Shown here one piece after another: positions 7,114 through 16,285 of a stretch of DNA of 64,000 nt (positions are counted from its first letter, which is position 1; every line of letters begins with the position of its first letter). A program made the position numbers and the translations under genes. Below the pieces are notes generated by a model. It was not told the origin of the DNA. It saw only the letters and a list, made by a program, of their open reading frames with translations, and searched no databases. Source of the DNA: Pseudopedobacter sp965218985. Lineage in GTDB: Bacteria > Bacteroidota > Bacteroidia > Sphingobacteriales > Sphingobacteriaceae. The stretch spans positions 868,001-932,000 of the forward strand of contig CBDCMP010000007.1 in the NCBI GenBank assembly GCA_965218985.1. The letters run 5' to 3'.

Positions 7114-8916
7114 TTAACCGCCCACCTCCAAACCAATCGCCTTCAATAACATCGAGGCATTGAATGTTTTACATTCTCCCTCCTTGATTTTATAGTCAAA
7201 AAACATCTCCTGCCCCTCCACCTGGATATCGAAATGGAAATTACGCACTTTTGCCGGGAACTCCTTTTCCAGCTCCGCAATCTGCAGATCGTGAGTGGCG
7301 ATAAAACCCGGGGTGCCTTGGGCGACCAATTTCTCAATGAATACTTTTGACCCCAGATATTTGTCACGGCTGTTGGTGCCACGTAGCATCTCGTCAATTA
7401 AAACAAAACTATGCCCATCCACGGCAGTGCGATCAAGGATCATCTTTAAGCGATCGATCTCTGCCTTAAAAGTGGAGGTTTGATCAGCCAGGGAATCCTT
7501 AATGCGCATATAACTCAGTAAATGGAAGACTGAGGATTCAAAAACAGCTGCACAAACCTTCGCCCCGGCAAAAGCCAGCACCATATTTACGCCCACGGTC
7601 CTCAGAAAGGTGGATTTCCCCGCCATGTTTGAGCCAGTGATCACGTCCACCGTGGGCTGACCCAACAAAGAGAAATCATTGTTCACCCTTTTGTGGGTAT
7701 CGATCAGGGGATGGCCCAGTGCCGTGGCTTTGAAACAGGCATCGGAATGGATGACAGGTTGCGCCCATTCCGGATGATTATGCGCCAATACTGATAAGCT
7801 CACTAAAGCTTCAAATTCAGAGATGAGGTCGAAACTTTTAAGCACCTGCTCCCTGTTAACCTTTTGCCACTCATTCAGCTTGGTCAACTGGTGCAGATCC
7901 CACTGGAGAAACAGGTTCACAAAAGCTCCAACCATCATATTCAACCTATAGTTTAAATTGTTCAGGATTTTAGAGAGCTGCTTCATCTCCATGCTCAACA
8001 CCTTTTCATTTTTAATGGTGGCTACATATCCCTGCAATAGCCTGCTCTTCCATTCCTCCGATTCCAGCCAGTTTAAATTAGCTGCATAATTGCTGAGCAC
8101 ATCCACACTGCCGCTCACCTGATCGTGTAACAGGTCGATACGCTTTTTAAAGAACATATAACCTATCCCGCTCGCCAAAAGACCCAAGCCCAAAACGCTC
8201 CAAAATGGCGTTCCCAAAAGAATAGCCAGAAACAGCAAACTTACATTGACGATGGGGACCAGTAGCATGAAAAGTTTAACGTTGCCCTGCCCCAAAAAAG
8301 CAAGTTGTGGAGATAATTCCTCTTGAAAGAAGGATCTCACAGCGGCCACCTGGCTTTTATCCAGCGGATGGAGCCTGGTTCTGAAATCCAGTGCCTGTTG
8401 CTGATGCCAACCCAATTCACTCACCGCCTCCTGCCGGTTTTCAATCTCCGCCTGATCTGCCGGTGCCCGCAACCAGGAAGCCAATACCTGAATGCCCTGC
8501 AAAGTTGCACACCTGTTGAGTTGCGCAAAAACAGAATGCCTGCCAAAAATATCCAGATCATCTGTGTAGGCATGCCCGGCATGCATAAATTCCTCTCCGG
8601 TTGAATAAACGCCAGGTGTCTCCTCCATTTCGTATCGCAGCAACTTTAATTGAGTGGTTTTAAACCGATGAGCATCGCTGAACTTCAGCTGCACCCTCAC
8701 CAGGACAAGAAAGAGTACGACCGTCAGCAGCGCAATGAGCATCACCGCCCCCATTCCGTAATCGAATAGCAGATAGATAGCCAGAATAGCCCCTGCGAAA
8801 ACCATCAATCTTAAGATAGCATATTGATCGATCTTCTTTTTAAGCGCCTTCACCTCCTCTTCAAGAAGAATCATCTTAGACTGGTAATCTTTGAGTACGA
8901 TGTCATCATGGATCAT
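7114..8916 (-). CDS. Membrane-anchored MutS-like ATPase
   Basis: The 600-aa protein ends in a MutS domain V ATPase: Walker A GSNMAGKST (428-436), STFKAEIDRL (481-490) and Walker B FVLIDE (504-509) followed by MLRGTNSRDK. Unlike true MutS it lacks the mismatch-recognition domain I. It instead has hydrophobic pairs at about 37-73 and 214-256, so it is probably a membrane protein with a cytoplasmic core and clamp region. Such proteins are common in Bacteroidota and are not the housekeeping mismatch-repair protein; their substrate is unknown. It stands alone, facing the CRISPR array. Confidence 0.85.
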   Translation of the reverse strand: MIHDDIVLKDYQSKMILLEEEVKALKKKIDQYAILRLMVFAGAILAIYLLFDYGMGAVMLIALLTVVLFLVLVRVQLKFSDAHRFKTTQLKLLRYEMEETPGVYSTGEEFMHAGHAYTDDLDIFGRHSVFAQLNRCATLQGIQVLASWLRAPADQAEIENRQEAVSELGWHQQQALDFRTRLHPLDKSQVAAVRSFFQEELSPQLAFLGQGNVKLFMLLVPIVNVSLLFLAILLGTPFWSVLGLGLLASGIGYMFFKKRIDLLHDQVSGSVDVLSNYAANLNWLESEEWKSRLLQGYVATIKNEKVLSMEMKQLSKILNNLNYRLNMMVGAFVNLFLQWDLHQLTKLNEWQKVNREQVLKSFDLISEFEALVSLSVLAHNHPEWAQPVIHSDACFKATALGHPLIDTHKRVNNDFSLLGQPTVDVITGSNMAGKSTFLRTVGVNMVLAFAGAKVCAAVFESSVFHLLSYMRIKDSLADQTSTFKAEIDRLKMILDRTAVDGHSFVLIDEMLRGTNSRDKYLGSKVFIEKLVAQGTPGFIATHDLQIAELEKEFPAKVRNFHFDIQVEGQEMFFDYKIKEGECKTFNASMLLKAIGLEVGG

Positions 8917-9068
8917 CCCGCAATAAACAAAAAATCAGGAACAAAACCCGGGATAATAGCAGGTACGGTTTATACGATTATAAACATTTGAAAAATTTAC
9001 CTACATTTAATTTTTGATTACCCTTTTATACTGCTGCCCGGATCTGCTAATTTGGAGTTACTTTACCC

Positions 9069-9461
9069 ATGAACAAGATATTAATAATAGATGACGAAAT
9101 TGGTCTTTGTTTGATCATGTCTAAATTTCTTTCCAAGAATGGATACCTTACCACTATTGCAGAAAGCGGGGCTACCGCTTTTGAAGAACTGAAGCGGCAG
9201 GAGTTTGACCTTGTGTTAAGCGATTTCAGGCTGGAAGACACCAATGGAAGAGAGATTCTTTACCATATCAAAACTAAACACCCTAAAACCCAGGTCATTA
9301 TTGTAAGTGGTTTTGGGGACTCCGGCCTTGCAGCAGAATTGATCAAGATGGGTGCTTATGACTTCATCAGCAAGCCCATCTATCCCGATGCGATTTTAGA
9401 GACCGTTAGGAATGCATTGAATGATAAAAGCCAAAGAGATGCAGCAGCATTAAAGCCGTGA
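9069..9461 (+). CDS. Response regulator, receiver domain only
   Basis: The 130-aa protein is a single CheY-like receiver. D8 and D9 form the acidic pocket, D52 (VLSDFRL) is the phosphoacceptor, S80 the switch residue and K102 (FISKPI) the conserved lysine. The sequence is closest in feel to NtrC-type receivers, but no AAA or DNA-binding domain follows; the ORF stops after LNDKSQRDAAALKP. There is no adjacent histidine kinase. An output by protein contact is therefore likely. It lies 59 bp upstream of rlmH. Confidence 0.9.
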   Translation: MNKILIIDDEIGLCLIMSKFLSKNGYLTTIAESGATAFEELKRQEFDLVLSDFRLEDTNGREILYHIKTKHPKTQVIIVSGFGDSGLAAELIKMGAYDFISKPIYPDAILETVRNALNDKSQRDAAALKP

Positions 9462-9520
9462 TCTGAATCTCCATCTTCAACGATGATTTAAAAAATAATT
9501 CTTCTGAATGAACTCCTTTT

Positions 9521-9994
9521 ATGAAAATCACGCTATTAGCCATTGGAAAAACAGATGATTCCTATATTTCGGAAGGTTTGGATAAATATCTCAAACGGCT
9601 GAAACATTATATAAAATTCGAGGTACAGGTCATTCCTGATTTAAAAAAAACTAAAAATCTAAGTGAAGAAGAGCAGAAGACCAGGGAAGCAGATTTATTC
9701 CTGAAAGAAATTCAAAGCTTTCATATGGTAGTGATGCTTGATGAACGGGGCATGGAGATGAGCTCGCTGCATTTTGCAGATTTTCTGAACAAAAAAATGA
9801 TCGGCAGCGTTCAGCACCTTGTTTTTTTGATCGGCGGGCCTTATGGTTTTGCACAAAGCATCCATCAAAGAGCCAACCATAAAATATCTTTATCTAAAAT
9901 GACGTTCTCTCATCAAATGATCAGGCTTTTCTTCGCAGAGCAGGTTTACAGAGCCTACACCATTTTAAAAGGGGAACCTTATCATCATGAATGA
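9521..9994 (+). CDS. rlmH: 23S rRNA (pseudouridine-1915-N3)-methyltransferase RlmH
   Basis: RlmH methylates pseudouridine 1915 in helix 69 of 23S rRNA on assembled ribosomes, using S-adenosylmethionine. The 157-residue length matches the family. SPOUT knot motifs are visible: LDERGMEMSS, FLIGGPYGF and the C-terminal LSKMTFSHQMIRLFFAEQVYRA ending in PYHHE. The stop overlaps the start of the next gene by four bases (ATGA), so the two may be translated together although they are functionally unrelated. Confidence 0.95.
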   Translation: MKITLLAIGKTDDSYISEGLDKYLKRLKHYIKFEVQVIPDLKKTKNLSEEEQKTREADLFLKEIQSFHMVVMLDERGMEMSSLHFADFLNKKMIGSVQHLVFLIGGPYGFAQSIHQRANHKISLSKMTFSHQMIRLFFAEQVYRAYTILKGEPYHHE

Positions 9995-12039
9995 ATTTGA
10001 AAAGAAACTTATTTATTTTAATCTTTCTTCTATCCATTTTTAAAGGACAATTCTCCAGGGCACAAACTGCACCGGTGAATGATGATTGTGTGAAAGCCAT
10101 CAACTTGCGCACTGTGAATGGCTATTGTTCCCAAGGTGCAGAATTCTTTAACACCGGTGCCACAGACAGTCAGCTGGCTAAAGCCTTAGAATGGTCTTCT
10201 GCCGGCAAAGATGTCTGGTTTAAATTTGTCGCCACTGCTTACGATGTGAACATCAACGTGAAATCAGGGAACGGTTTAGGCACATTGAATAATCCGCAGA
10301 TCGCCATTTATCTGACTGATTGTAGTAATTATGCCCAGGAAATTGGCCAGTTCTTCCCCGGACAAAACCAGTCCACCTATTATAAAGGGGCTTTAACTGT
10401 TGGAAAAACTTATTATATCCGTGTCAGTGGTGCCAATAACGCCACAGGAACCTTCCAGTTATGTGTGGATAATTATTTCCCTCCTAATCAGCCTGGCCAA
10501 GATTATGTGAATGCATCTTTATTATGCAGCAAAGATGCCTTTACACAAACCAATGTCACCGGGGCAGGCCCTAATAACCGCGAGAGCCAGGGCACCTGTT
10601 TAGATATTGGCAGCGCTGGCGGTTCTATTGAGGCCAATACCGCATGGTATAAATGGATTGCAGCCAACAACGGCACCCTTACTTTCAACATCATCCCTAC
10701 GAATGTGAATGACGATTTGGACTGGGTATTATATGACCTGGGAACGGCAGCTAACCCTAAACCAGTCAATGCTTCAAATGCCATTCGTTGTGCGGCGGGC
10801 AGCGGGGTCACCTGTAGCCCCAGGTATTATATCACCGGAGCAAATGAATCTTCCACGGACTTCAATGAAGCAGGGGGTTGCGTTCCCGGGCAGGATGGTT
10901 TTGTCAGATTTATCGACATGCAGCAGGATCACCTGTATGCGCTGCTTATCAATAACTTCTCCACGGGCAACAACGGCTTCAGGCTGGAGTTCGGAGGCAC
11001 TGGTGAATTTCAGGGGCCCGATCCGAATTTCGAGGCACAAAATACTTTTTGTGATGCAAATTACAGCACTACCTACACCTTAGACAGGGTCATACCCGGG
11101 AACACCTATGAATGGGATTTTGGCGAGGGTGCGATTAACCGAACCAGCAATTCCACCGGCCCCATCACCGTGAATTATAACGGCCCGGGAGAAAGGGTGG
11201 TGACTTTAAAAACCACCAGTCCTTTGGGCTGTTCCAGCTATCGTTCTTATGCTTTCGCAGATACCGGCCCCGTCCCCCCCTTATTAGCCACAGGTCCGCA
11301 AACCTATTGTGTGGGAGACACCCTCGTGCTAACGCCAACCAATCAACCGGCAGGAGCCGAAGCGGTTTGGACATTACCTACCGGAGAGGAGATCATCAGT
11401 GATGTCCTGATCCTTCCCCTTACTTCAACCGCTTTATCAGGGCAGTTTAAAATGAGATATGTATCAGAGAATTGTACAGGAGAAAGCACCAACATGCAGA
11501 TCACGGTGCTTGAAAAACCATTTGCGTCATTTACCGTATCTCCACAAATGGATCAGCTGTTCGCTGCACCCATTACTTTCAATTTCATGAATAACAGCCA
11601 GAATGCCAGTGCTTACCTTTGGGATTTTGGAGACGGCAGTACCAGCACGCTGGCCAATCCTTCCCATACCTACAATCAATCTGGCCGCTACGTGATCCGT
11701 CTCACCGCTTTTAATCAACAATGTTCGGATGTCTTGACACTTCCGGTTTTAAAGATCCTAGCGAATGGAGAGATCCTTGTCCCTAATACCTTTACCCCAA
11801 ATGGAGACGGGAATAACGACGAGTTCAATATCCTCATCGCTAATTTAAAGAGCTATCATATAGACATCTTTAACCGATATGGCTCTTTACTTTTCTCCTC
11901 CAACAGCATCCTGAATAGCTGGGATGGAACTTATAAAGGTAAACCGGTGCCGGTAGGGGTGTATTATTTCATCATTACTGCGGTTGATGTCGCCGACAAT
12001 AAACTTTTTCAGAAAAACAGCGTTACGATCATCAGATGA
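9991..12039 (+). CDS. Secreted PKD-domain protein with gliding-motility type C-terminal domain
   Basis: The 682-aa protein starts with a signal peptide (LKRNLFILIFLLSIFKGQFSRAQ). The N-terminal half has Asn/Thr-rich beta domains (NDDCVKAINL, VWFKFVATAYDVNI, TAWYKWIAANNGTLTF). Two PKD-like modules follow (YEWDFGEGA and AYLWDFGDGSTSTLANPSHTY), and the C-terminus has EILVPNTFTPNGDGNNDEFNI, FNRYGSLLF and WDGTYKGKPVPVGVYYFII. That end is the type B sorting/gliding-motility C-terminal domain that sends proteins through the type IX system, whose core genes lie at 52.6-57.3 kb. The role is probably a surface adhesin or matrix protein; the ligand is unknown. Confidence 0.9.
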   Translation: MNLKRNLFILIFLLSIFKGQFSRAQTAPVNDDCVKAINLRTVNGYCSQGAEFFNTGATDSQLAKALEWSSAGKDVWFKFVATAYDVNINVKSGNGLGTLNNPQIAIYLTDCSNYAQEIGQFFPGQNQSTYYKGALTVGKTYYIRVSGANNATGTFQLCVDNYFPPNQPGQDYVNASLLCSKDAFTQTNVTGAGPNNRESQGTCLDIGSAGGSIEANTAWYKWIAANNGTLTFNIIPTNVNDDLDWVLYDLGTAANPKPVNASNAIRCAAGSGVTCSPRYYITGANESSTDFNEAGGCVPGQDGFVRFIDMQQDHLYALLINNFSTGNNGFRLEFGGTGEFQGPDPNFEAQNTFCDANYSTTYTLDRVIPGNTYEWDFGEGAINRTSNSTGPITVNYNGPGERVVTLKTTSPLGCSSYRSYAFADTGPVPPLLATGPQTYCVGDTLVLTPTNQPAGAEAVWTLPTGEEIISDVLILPLTSTALSGQFKMRYVSENCTGESTNMQITVLEKPFASFTVSPQMDQLFAAPITFNFMNNSQNASAYLWDFGDGSTSTLANPSHTYNQSGRYVIRLTAFNQQCSDVLTLPVLKILANGEILVPNTFTPNGDGNNDEFNILIANLKSYHIDIFNRYGSLLFSSNSILNSWDGTYKGKPVPVGVYYFIITAVDVADNKLFQKNSVTIIR

Positions 12040-12040
12040 T

Positions 12041-12169
12041 ATGGATTTATTCGGAAATAAAAGAAATTATAGATTCAAAGGCGGGAACCAGAACAACGAG
12101 CAAAAGCTTTTCTGGATTCTCATCATCGTGGTAAGCATCATCTTCATGCTCATCTATCATTATCGTTAA
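12041..12169 (+). CDS. Small single-pass membrane protein (42 aa)
   Basis: The ATG at 12041 lies one base after the stop of the secreted PKD protein. The product begins MDLFGNKRNYRFKGGNQ, is hydrophilic and basic for about 22 residues, then has one transmembrane helix (LFWILIIVVSIIFMLIYHY). It ends with an Arg after HY. The basic N-terminus suggests an N-in orientation. An in-frame ATG at 11984 would overlap the upstream gene and is less likely. No family is recognised; the clear topology and tight spacing favour a real gene. Confidence 0.5.
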   Translation: MDLFGNKRNYRFKGGNQNNEQKLFWILIIVVSIIFMLIYHYR

Positions 12170-12225
12170 AACAGTAAGGAGCCAGATGAATCAAGCTCCC
12201 CTTTGTCAGTTCCAGCATGGTCTTG

Positions 12226-12771
12226 CTATGGATTTTTTTTAGCTCCAGCCTTTTTAACCACCGCTGTTTTTGAACTGGTTGCTTTTTCATTCTTTGGCTT
12301 GGCTGTTTTTGCCGGAGCCTTTGCAGCGACTTTGGCTTTCTCCTTCGTCTCCACTTTACCTTCCTCTATAGCGGTTCCTGTTTTCTCCGGCTCTTCGGAA
12401 AATAAAGGCATATCCCTTAAAATATGAAACCAGTTTACTATTTTTTTAATATCAGAAGAATAAACCCTTGCCTCATCATGGTCAGGAGCCACTTCAAAGA
12501 AGAATTTTCTTAATTCTTTTCCATCAGCTTTAGCTTCAGGGACATTTTTAACTAATTTCATCTCCTCAAAAATATCTTTAAGCTTCAAATCTTCATCCTC
12601 TCCATACACGGTGATATCCTCTAAGGAAGCTAATTTAGCGGTGGACATATTCACAATAGTCTTGGACTTTTGCTCATCCAGACTTTCAAGGATAAAACCT
12701 GTTTTATTTTGTCCTATTAATTTATACAGCCCTGGTTTTCCGGACACTGCTACTAAACCTGCTAAATTCAT
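12226..12771 (-). CDS. DUF5606 family protein
   Basis: The 181-aa protein has the conserved Bacteroidota N-terminal domain MNLAGLVAVSGKPGLYKLIG, GFILESLDE and the VSTAKL-like segment 'IVNMSTAKLASLEDITVYG', followed by a second conserved block around FFFEVAPDHDEARVYSSDIKKIVNWFHIL. The C-terminus (from about residue 132) is low-complexity, rich in Lys, Ala and Glu, and may bind nucleic acid or be disordered. The function is unknown. It lies upstream of a peptidyl-prolyl isomerase gene on the same strand with a 72-bp gap. Confidence 0.8.
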   Translation of the reverse strand: MNLAGLVAVSGKPGLYKLIGQNKTGFILESLDEQKSKTIVNMSTAKLASLEDITVYGEDEDLKLKDIFEEMKLVKNVPEAKADGKELRKFFFEVAPDHDEARVYSSDIKKIVNWFHILRDMPLFSEEPEKTGTAIEEGKVETKEKAKVAAKAPAKTAKPKNEKATSSKTAVVKKAGAKKNP

Positions 12772-12843
12772 ATTGTTTTTATATGTTAATTTTTCCGGGA
12801 ACTAAACGTTGGCTCATATCCTTAATTGTAAAGAAATCAATGC

Positions 12844-13305
12844 TTAATCCTCAATAAGTTCAATGGATAGAATTCTATCTCCTTGTTTAATGTCGTCAAC
12901 CACATCGACATGCTCCACCACCTTGCCAAAACAGGTGTGGTTACGATCTAAATGTGCCGTGTTATTTCTGCTGTGACAGATGAAGAATTGAGATCCACCG
13001 GTGTTTCTTCCGGCGTGGGCCATAGACAACACGCCTCTGTCATGGTATTGGTTTCCTCCATCCAGTTCACAATCGATGTGGTAACCCGGTCCACCAGAAC
13101 CAGCTTTATAAGCAGTCGCCTCATCTTTGGAGAAAGGGCATCCGCCCTGGATCACGAAATCAGGAAGCACCCTGTGGAATGTCAATCCATCATAGAAACC
13201 TTCTTTTGCCAATTTTTTAAAATTCTCCACTGTTTTTGGAGCATCCTGATCATAAAACTCGACTTTCATGTCTCCTTTTGCCGTCTTTATTATTGCTTTA
13301 CTCAT
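12844..13305 (-). CDS. Cyclophilin-type peptidyl-prolyl cis-trans isomerase
   Basis: Cyclophilins speed the cis-trans isomerisation of proline peptide bonds during folding. The 153-aa protein is a single cyclophilin domain with TFHRVLPDFVIQGGCP (catalytic Arg within FHRV), GVLSMAHAGRNTGGSQFFIC and HTCFGKV. It has no signal peptide, so it is cytoplasmic, of the PpiB type. It starts MSKAIIKTAKGDMKVEFYD, and the 85-bp gap to the divergent gene at 13391 carries both promoters. Confidence 0.93.
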   Translation of the reverse strand: MSKAIIKTAKGDMKVEFYDQDAPKTVENFKKLAKEGFYDGLTFHRVLPDFVIQGGCPFSKDEATAYKAGSGGPGYHIDCELDGGNQYHDRGVLSMAHAGRNTGGSQFFICHSRNNTAHLDRNHTCFGKVVEHVDVVDDIKQGDRILSIELIED

Positions 13306-13390
13306 TGTTTTTAAATTTTAGAAAAAGCGAAATTAACAAAATTTTCAGCCTGAGTGAACGTTTTAGTGCTTTATCCTTATTTTAGGAGAA

Positions 13391-14647
13391 ATGAAAAGAA
13401 CCTCTTTAGCACTCATTTTACTATTTTTATGTTTTAAAAGTTTCGCCTCCTCCATTTTAATTGAAATGGACGAGCAGCAAAGGAACCATTTAAAAGCCTA
13501 TGGGATAGCTTTCTGGACCTTGAAAAAAGGGATGGAAGTGGACTGGCTGCTGAATTACAGGGGCGGAAGCTTTTTAACCTCCTATAATCAGGAGATAGAA
13601 AAAGAATTGAAAATCAGGGGGGTGAGCTATGAAGTGATTGCTGATGCGAAAGTGAATGCGATTTTAACAGAGATCAATAATCCGGAAGTGAACATGGACA
13701 TCGTCAAGCTGGAGAAAGCACCAAAAATAGCAGTTTACTCTCCTAAAAGTAAATTACCCTGGGATGATGCTGTGACCATGGTGTTGACCTATGCGGAGAT
13801 CCCCTATGAGGTGATTTATGATGAGGAAGTGATTGGAGGCAAATTAGCTGAATATGACTGGCTGCACCTGCACCATGAAGATTTTACCGGGCAATATGGC
13901 AGGTTTTGGGCAAATTACCGTTCAGCGGCCTGGTATCAGGATGATGTGAGGCAACAGGAGGCCATGGCCAAGAAACTGGGGTTCACTAAAGTATCTCAGA
14001 TGAAATTAGCTGTCGCTCAAAAATTAAGAGATTTTTGCGGGGGCGGGGGCTTTCTTTTCGCCATGTGCTCAGGCACGGATAGCTTCGACATCGCTTTGGC
14101 TGCCACAGGAGTTGATATTTGTGAAAGAATGTTTGACGGAGATGGCGTTGACCCCCAGGCACAATCCAAACTGGATTTCGGTAAGACTTTCGCTTTTCAG
14201 AATTTCAAACTGGACCTCAATCCAATGAATTATGAATTCTCTGATATTGATGTCACCAACAGCCGGCAAGTGGACAGGGCACATGATTTCTTTACTTTAT
14301 TTGACTTTTCGGCCAAATGGGATGTGGTGCCCACCATGCTCACGCAGAATCATGAAAAAGTGATTAAAGGCTTTATGGGGCAAACCACCGCCTTCAAAGA
14401 ATCTCTGCTGAAACCCGATGTTTTGGTAATGGGAGAGCTGAAATCAGCGGGTGAAGCCAGGTATATACATGGGGAGTATGGAAAAGGGCAATGGACCTTC
14501 TACGGCGGACATGATCCCGAAGATTATCAGCATTTGGTTGGAGATCCTCCCACAGATTTAAATCTCTATCCAAACTCACCGGGCTACCGGCTGATCTTGA
14601 ACAATATTTTATTTCCTGCGGCAAAGAAGAAGAAACAAAAAACTTGA
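13391..14647 (+). CDS. Secreted protein of the family labelled 'asparagine synthetase B' in Bacteroidota
   Basis: The 418-aa protein has a signal peptide (KRTSLALILLFLCFKSFAS), so it acts outside the cytoplasm. Motifs recalled from this family include AYGIAFWTLKKG, GGSFLTSYNQ, DWLHLHHEDFTGQYGRF, FLFAMCSGTDSFDIALAATG and YGGHDPEDYQH near the end. The segment around CSGTDS resembles the nucleophile elbow of class I glutamine amidotransferase-like folds. The database name 'asparagine synthetase B' is probably wrong, because there is no N-terminal Ntn domain or ATP pyrophosphatase. I therefore give the family but no reaction. The C-terminus is lysine-rich. Confidence 0.7.
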   Translation: MKRTSLALILLFLCFKSFASSILIEMDEQQRNHLKAYGIAFWTLKKGMEVDWLLNYRGGSFLTSYNQEIEKELKIRGVSYEVIADAKVNAILTEINNPEVNMDIVKLEKAPKIAVYSPKSKLPWDDAVTMVLTYAEIPYEVIYDEEVIGGKLAEYDWLHLHHEDFTGQYGRFWANYRSAAWYQDDVRQQEAMAKKLGFTKVSQMKLAVAQKLRDFCGGGGFLFAMCSGTDSFDIALAATGVDICERMFDGDGVDPQAQSKLDFGKTFAFQNFKLDLNPMNYEFSDIDVTNSRQVDRAHDFFTLFDFSAKWDVVPTMLTQNHEKVIKGFMGQTTAFKESLLKPDVLVMGELKSAGEARYIHGEYGKGQWTFYGGHDPEDYQHLVGDPPTDLNLYPNSPGYRLILNNILFPAAKKKKQKT

Positions 14648-14649
14648 TT

Positions 14650-14657
14650 TATCTTTG
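14650..14657 (+). promoter_or_regulatory. Possible Bacteroidota -7 box upstream of truC
   Basis: TATCTTTG fits the Bacteroidota -7 consensus TAnnTTTG, 47 bp upstream of the truC start. No convincing TTTG -33 element lies at the expected distance, so support is partial. Confidence 0.35.
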
Positions 14658-14704
14658 CCAAGCAGCTTTCCGCCTCGGGCTTTTAGCTGCATGCCTTAAA
14701 AAAA

Positions 14705-15400
14705 ATGCTAGAGATTCTTTCCCAGGATGATGATTTGGTGGCCGTTAATAAACCGCACGGTTTGTTGGTGCATCAATCTTCCATCGCAAGAGATGCCGAT
14801 GAATTCGCTTTGCAATTGTTGAGAGACCAACTGGAGAGAAAAGTTTGGCCTGCTCACCGGTTAGACAGAAAAACCGCAGGTGTGCTGCTTTTCTCCCTCA
14901 ATAAGGAAACCGACAACCTGATGCAGAAGGCTTTTCAGGAGAACGAGGTCAAGAAAAAATACCTGGCCATAGTGCGGGGGCACCCCCCTGATGAAATGGA
15001 GATCGATTATCCCCTAAGAAAAGAGAACGGAATTTTACAGGAGGCTTTTACCCGCTTTAGAACTTTGCAAAGAACAGAAGTTCCATTTGAAATTGGTCAG
15101 CATTTAACTTCAAGATATGCTTTGGTGGAAGCTGAGCCACAAACGGGCAGGATGCATCAGTTAAGAAAGCATTTTGCACACATCTTTCATCCCATCATCG
15201 GCGACAGGCCTCATGGCTGTAACAAACAGAATAAATTCTTTAAAGAGGCATTTGCCATGGACTCCATGCTGCTGCATGCATCGGAATTGACATTCATACA
15301 TCCTCATCTCAAAAAGGAAATCCATATCAAAGCTGGCTTGCAAAATGAATTTACAAGAATGATGGAGCTATTACAATTTAGTTTACCTTCTTTGCCGTGA
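14705..15400 (+). CDS. truC: tRNA pseudouridine synthase C (RluA family)
   Basis: The enzyme isomerises a tRNA uridine (position 65 in E. coli) to pseudouridine. The 231-aa protein is the catalytic domain only, without an S4 domain. Motif I is VNKPHGLLVHQS, and the catalytic aspartate is in PAHRLDRKTAGVLLFSLN; EVKKKYLAIVRG and EPQTGRMHQLRKHFAHIFHPIIGD complete the family pattern. Length and the HRLDRKTAG wording favour TruC over RluA or RluD. Its last 23 bp overlap the end of the convergent lipoprotein gene. Confidence 0.88.
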   Translation: MLEILSQDDDLVAVNKPHGLLVHQSSIARDADEFALQLLRDQLERKVWPAHRLDRKTAGVLLFSLNKETDNLMQKAFQENEVKKKYLAIVRGHPPDEMEIDYPLRKENGILQEAFTRFRTLQRTEVPFEIGQHLTSRYALVEAEPQTGRMHQLRKHFAHIFHPIIGDRPHGCNKQNKFFKEAFAMDSMLLHASELTFIHPHLKKEIHIKAGLQNEFTRMMELLQFSLPSLP

Positions 15401-15761
15401 TCCGTTTCCCATCGGCCTCCATGGTTTCAAAAATCAATTCCTCATTCTTCAATTCCTTAATTAAAAAAGGAATCTCCCTTTTTGAACCATCAGAAAGCAC
15501 TTCCTCATACCGAATGATCTCTTTTTCCAGATGATAAGTACCGTGAGAGATGAGGGCACCGCTGGAGTGGATTTCAGCAGCTCCGTCTTTCTTAAAAATG
15601 ATAAATGGTTGCTGATCTGATAGATCTGCACCTTCAGGATGAAGCGATTTATTGAGATAATCAAGTTGAATGTAATGCCATTCTCCCACTAAATCCGCTT
15701 GTTTGATCTGCTGACAGCAGATGAAAAGAAAGCAGAAAAGAAAGATTATATAATTCCTCAT
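15378..15761 (-). CDS. Small lipoprotein, lipocalin-like (hypothetical)
   Basis: With the ATG at 15761 the 127-aa product begins MRNYIIFLFCFLFICCQQ, a lipoprotein-type signal with a Cys at 15 or 16; an upstream TTG at 15773 is less likely. The mature part reads LVGEWHYIQLDYLN, PFIIFKKDGAAEIHSSG, GTYHLEKEIIRYEE and ends KRITAKKVN. The 'GEW ... F-x-x-DG ... GTY' pattern is that of small lipocalin-like lipoproteins. The function is unknown. Its end overlaps truC by 23 bp, tail to tail. Confidence 0.65.
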   Translation of the reverse strand: MRNYIIFLFCFLFICCQQIKQADLVGEWHYIQLDYLNKSLHPEGADLSDQQPFIIFKKDGAAEIHSSGALISHGTYHLEKEIIRYEEVLSDGSKREIPFLIKELKNEELIFETMEADGKRITAKKVN

Positions 15762-15805
15762 TTGATTTATCAATCACATTTAAGTTTCAGGGCCATTTAT
15801 CATGA

Positions 15806-16210
15806 TCAGGAACCCAATTCCACTATCCTGTCAAATTCCTCAGGCTTTAGGCTCATGACCGATAATCTTCCCTGTCTCACCAGGGAGATAGCTTTCAGGC
15901 GCTCATCTTCTTTAATGGTCTCCAAATTCACCGGTTGCTTTAAAGGCTCCACAGGAGACAGATCAACCACCACCCAACGCTCATCATCAGTGGTGGGATC
16001 TTGGTAGAATTCTCTCACCACTTTCGCTATACCCACCACATTTTTACCTTCATTGCTGTGATAAAAAAGCACCAGGTCCCCTTCTTTCATCTCCTTCATG
16101 TTGTTTCTGGCCTGATAGTTTCTCACCCCATCCCAAAAGGTGCGGCCATCTTCATTGAATTTATCCCAACTGTATTTGGAGGGTTCTGATTTCACTAAAA
16201 AATATTGCAT
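15806..16210 (-). CDS. EVE domain protein
   Basis: The 134-aa protein is a complete EVE domain: QYFLVKSEPSKYSWDKF, FWDGVRNYQARNNMKEMKEGDLVLFYHS and VGIAKVVREFYQDPT. EVE domains are PUA-like folds that bind modified bases in DNA or RNA and also occur fused to restriction enzymes. Stand-alone copies like this one are widespread housekeeping-type proteins of uncertain role. The start ATG at 16210 gives the usual MQYFLVKSEP opening. It lies downstream of holA on the same strand (75-bp gap). Confidence 0.92.
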   Translation of the reverse strand: MQYFLVKSEPSKYSWDKFNEDGRTFWDGVRNYQARNNMKEMKEGDLVLFYHSNEGKNVVGIAKVVREFYQDPTTDDERWVVVDLSPVEPLKQPVNLETIKEDERLKAISLVRQGRLSVMSLKPEEFDRIVELGS

Positions 16211-16285
16211 ATCAATGATTAAATTTTTTATTCTGAATGATTGATGATCCCATATGGCTGATTTTTATCCCGCTTACCGCATTTG

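Noticed and set aside
7114..8916. Housekeeping MutS mismatch-repair protein, linked to CRISPR
   Set aside because: It lacks the mismatch-recognition domain and has membrane helices; it also faces the array from the other strand with 150 bp between, so no link is shown.
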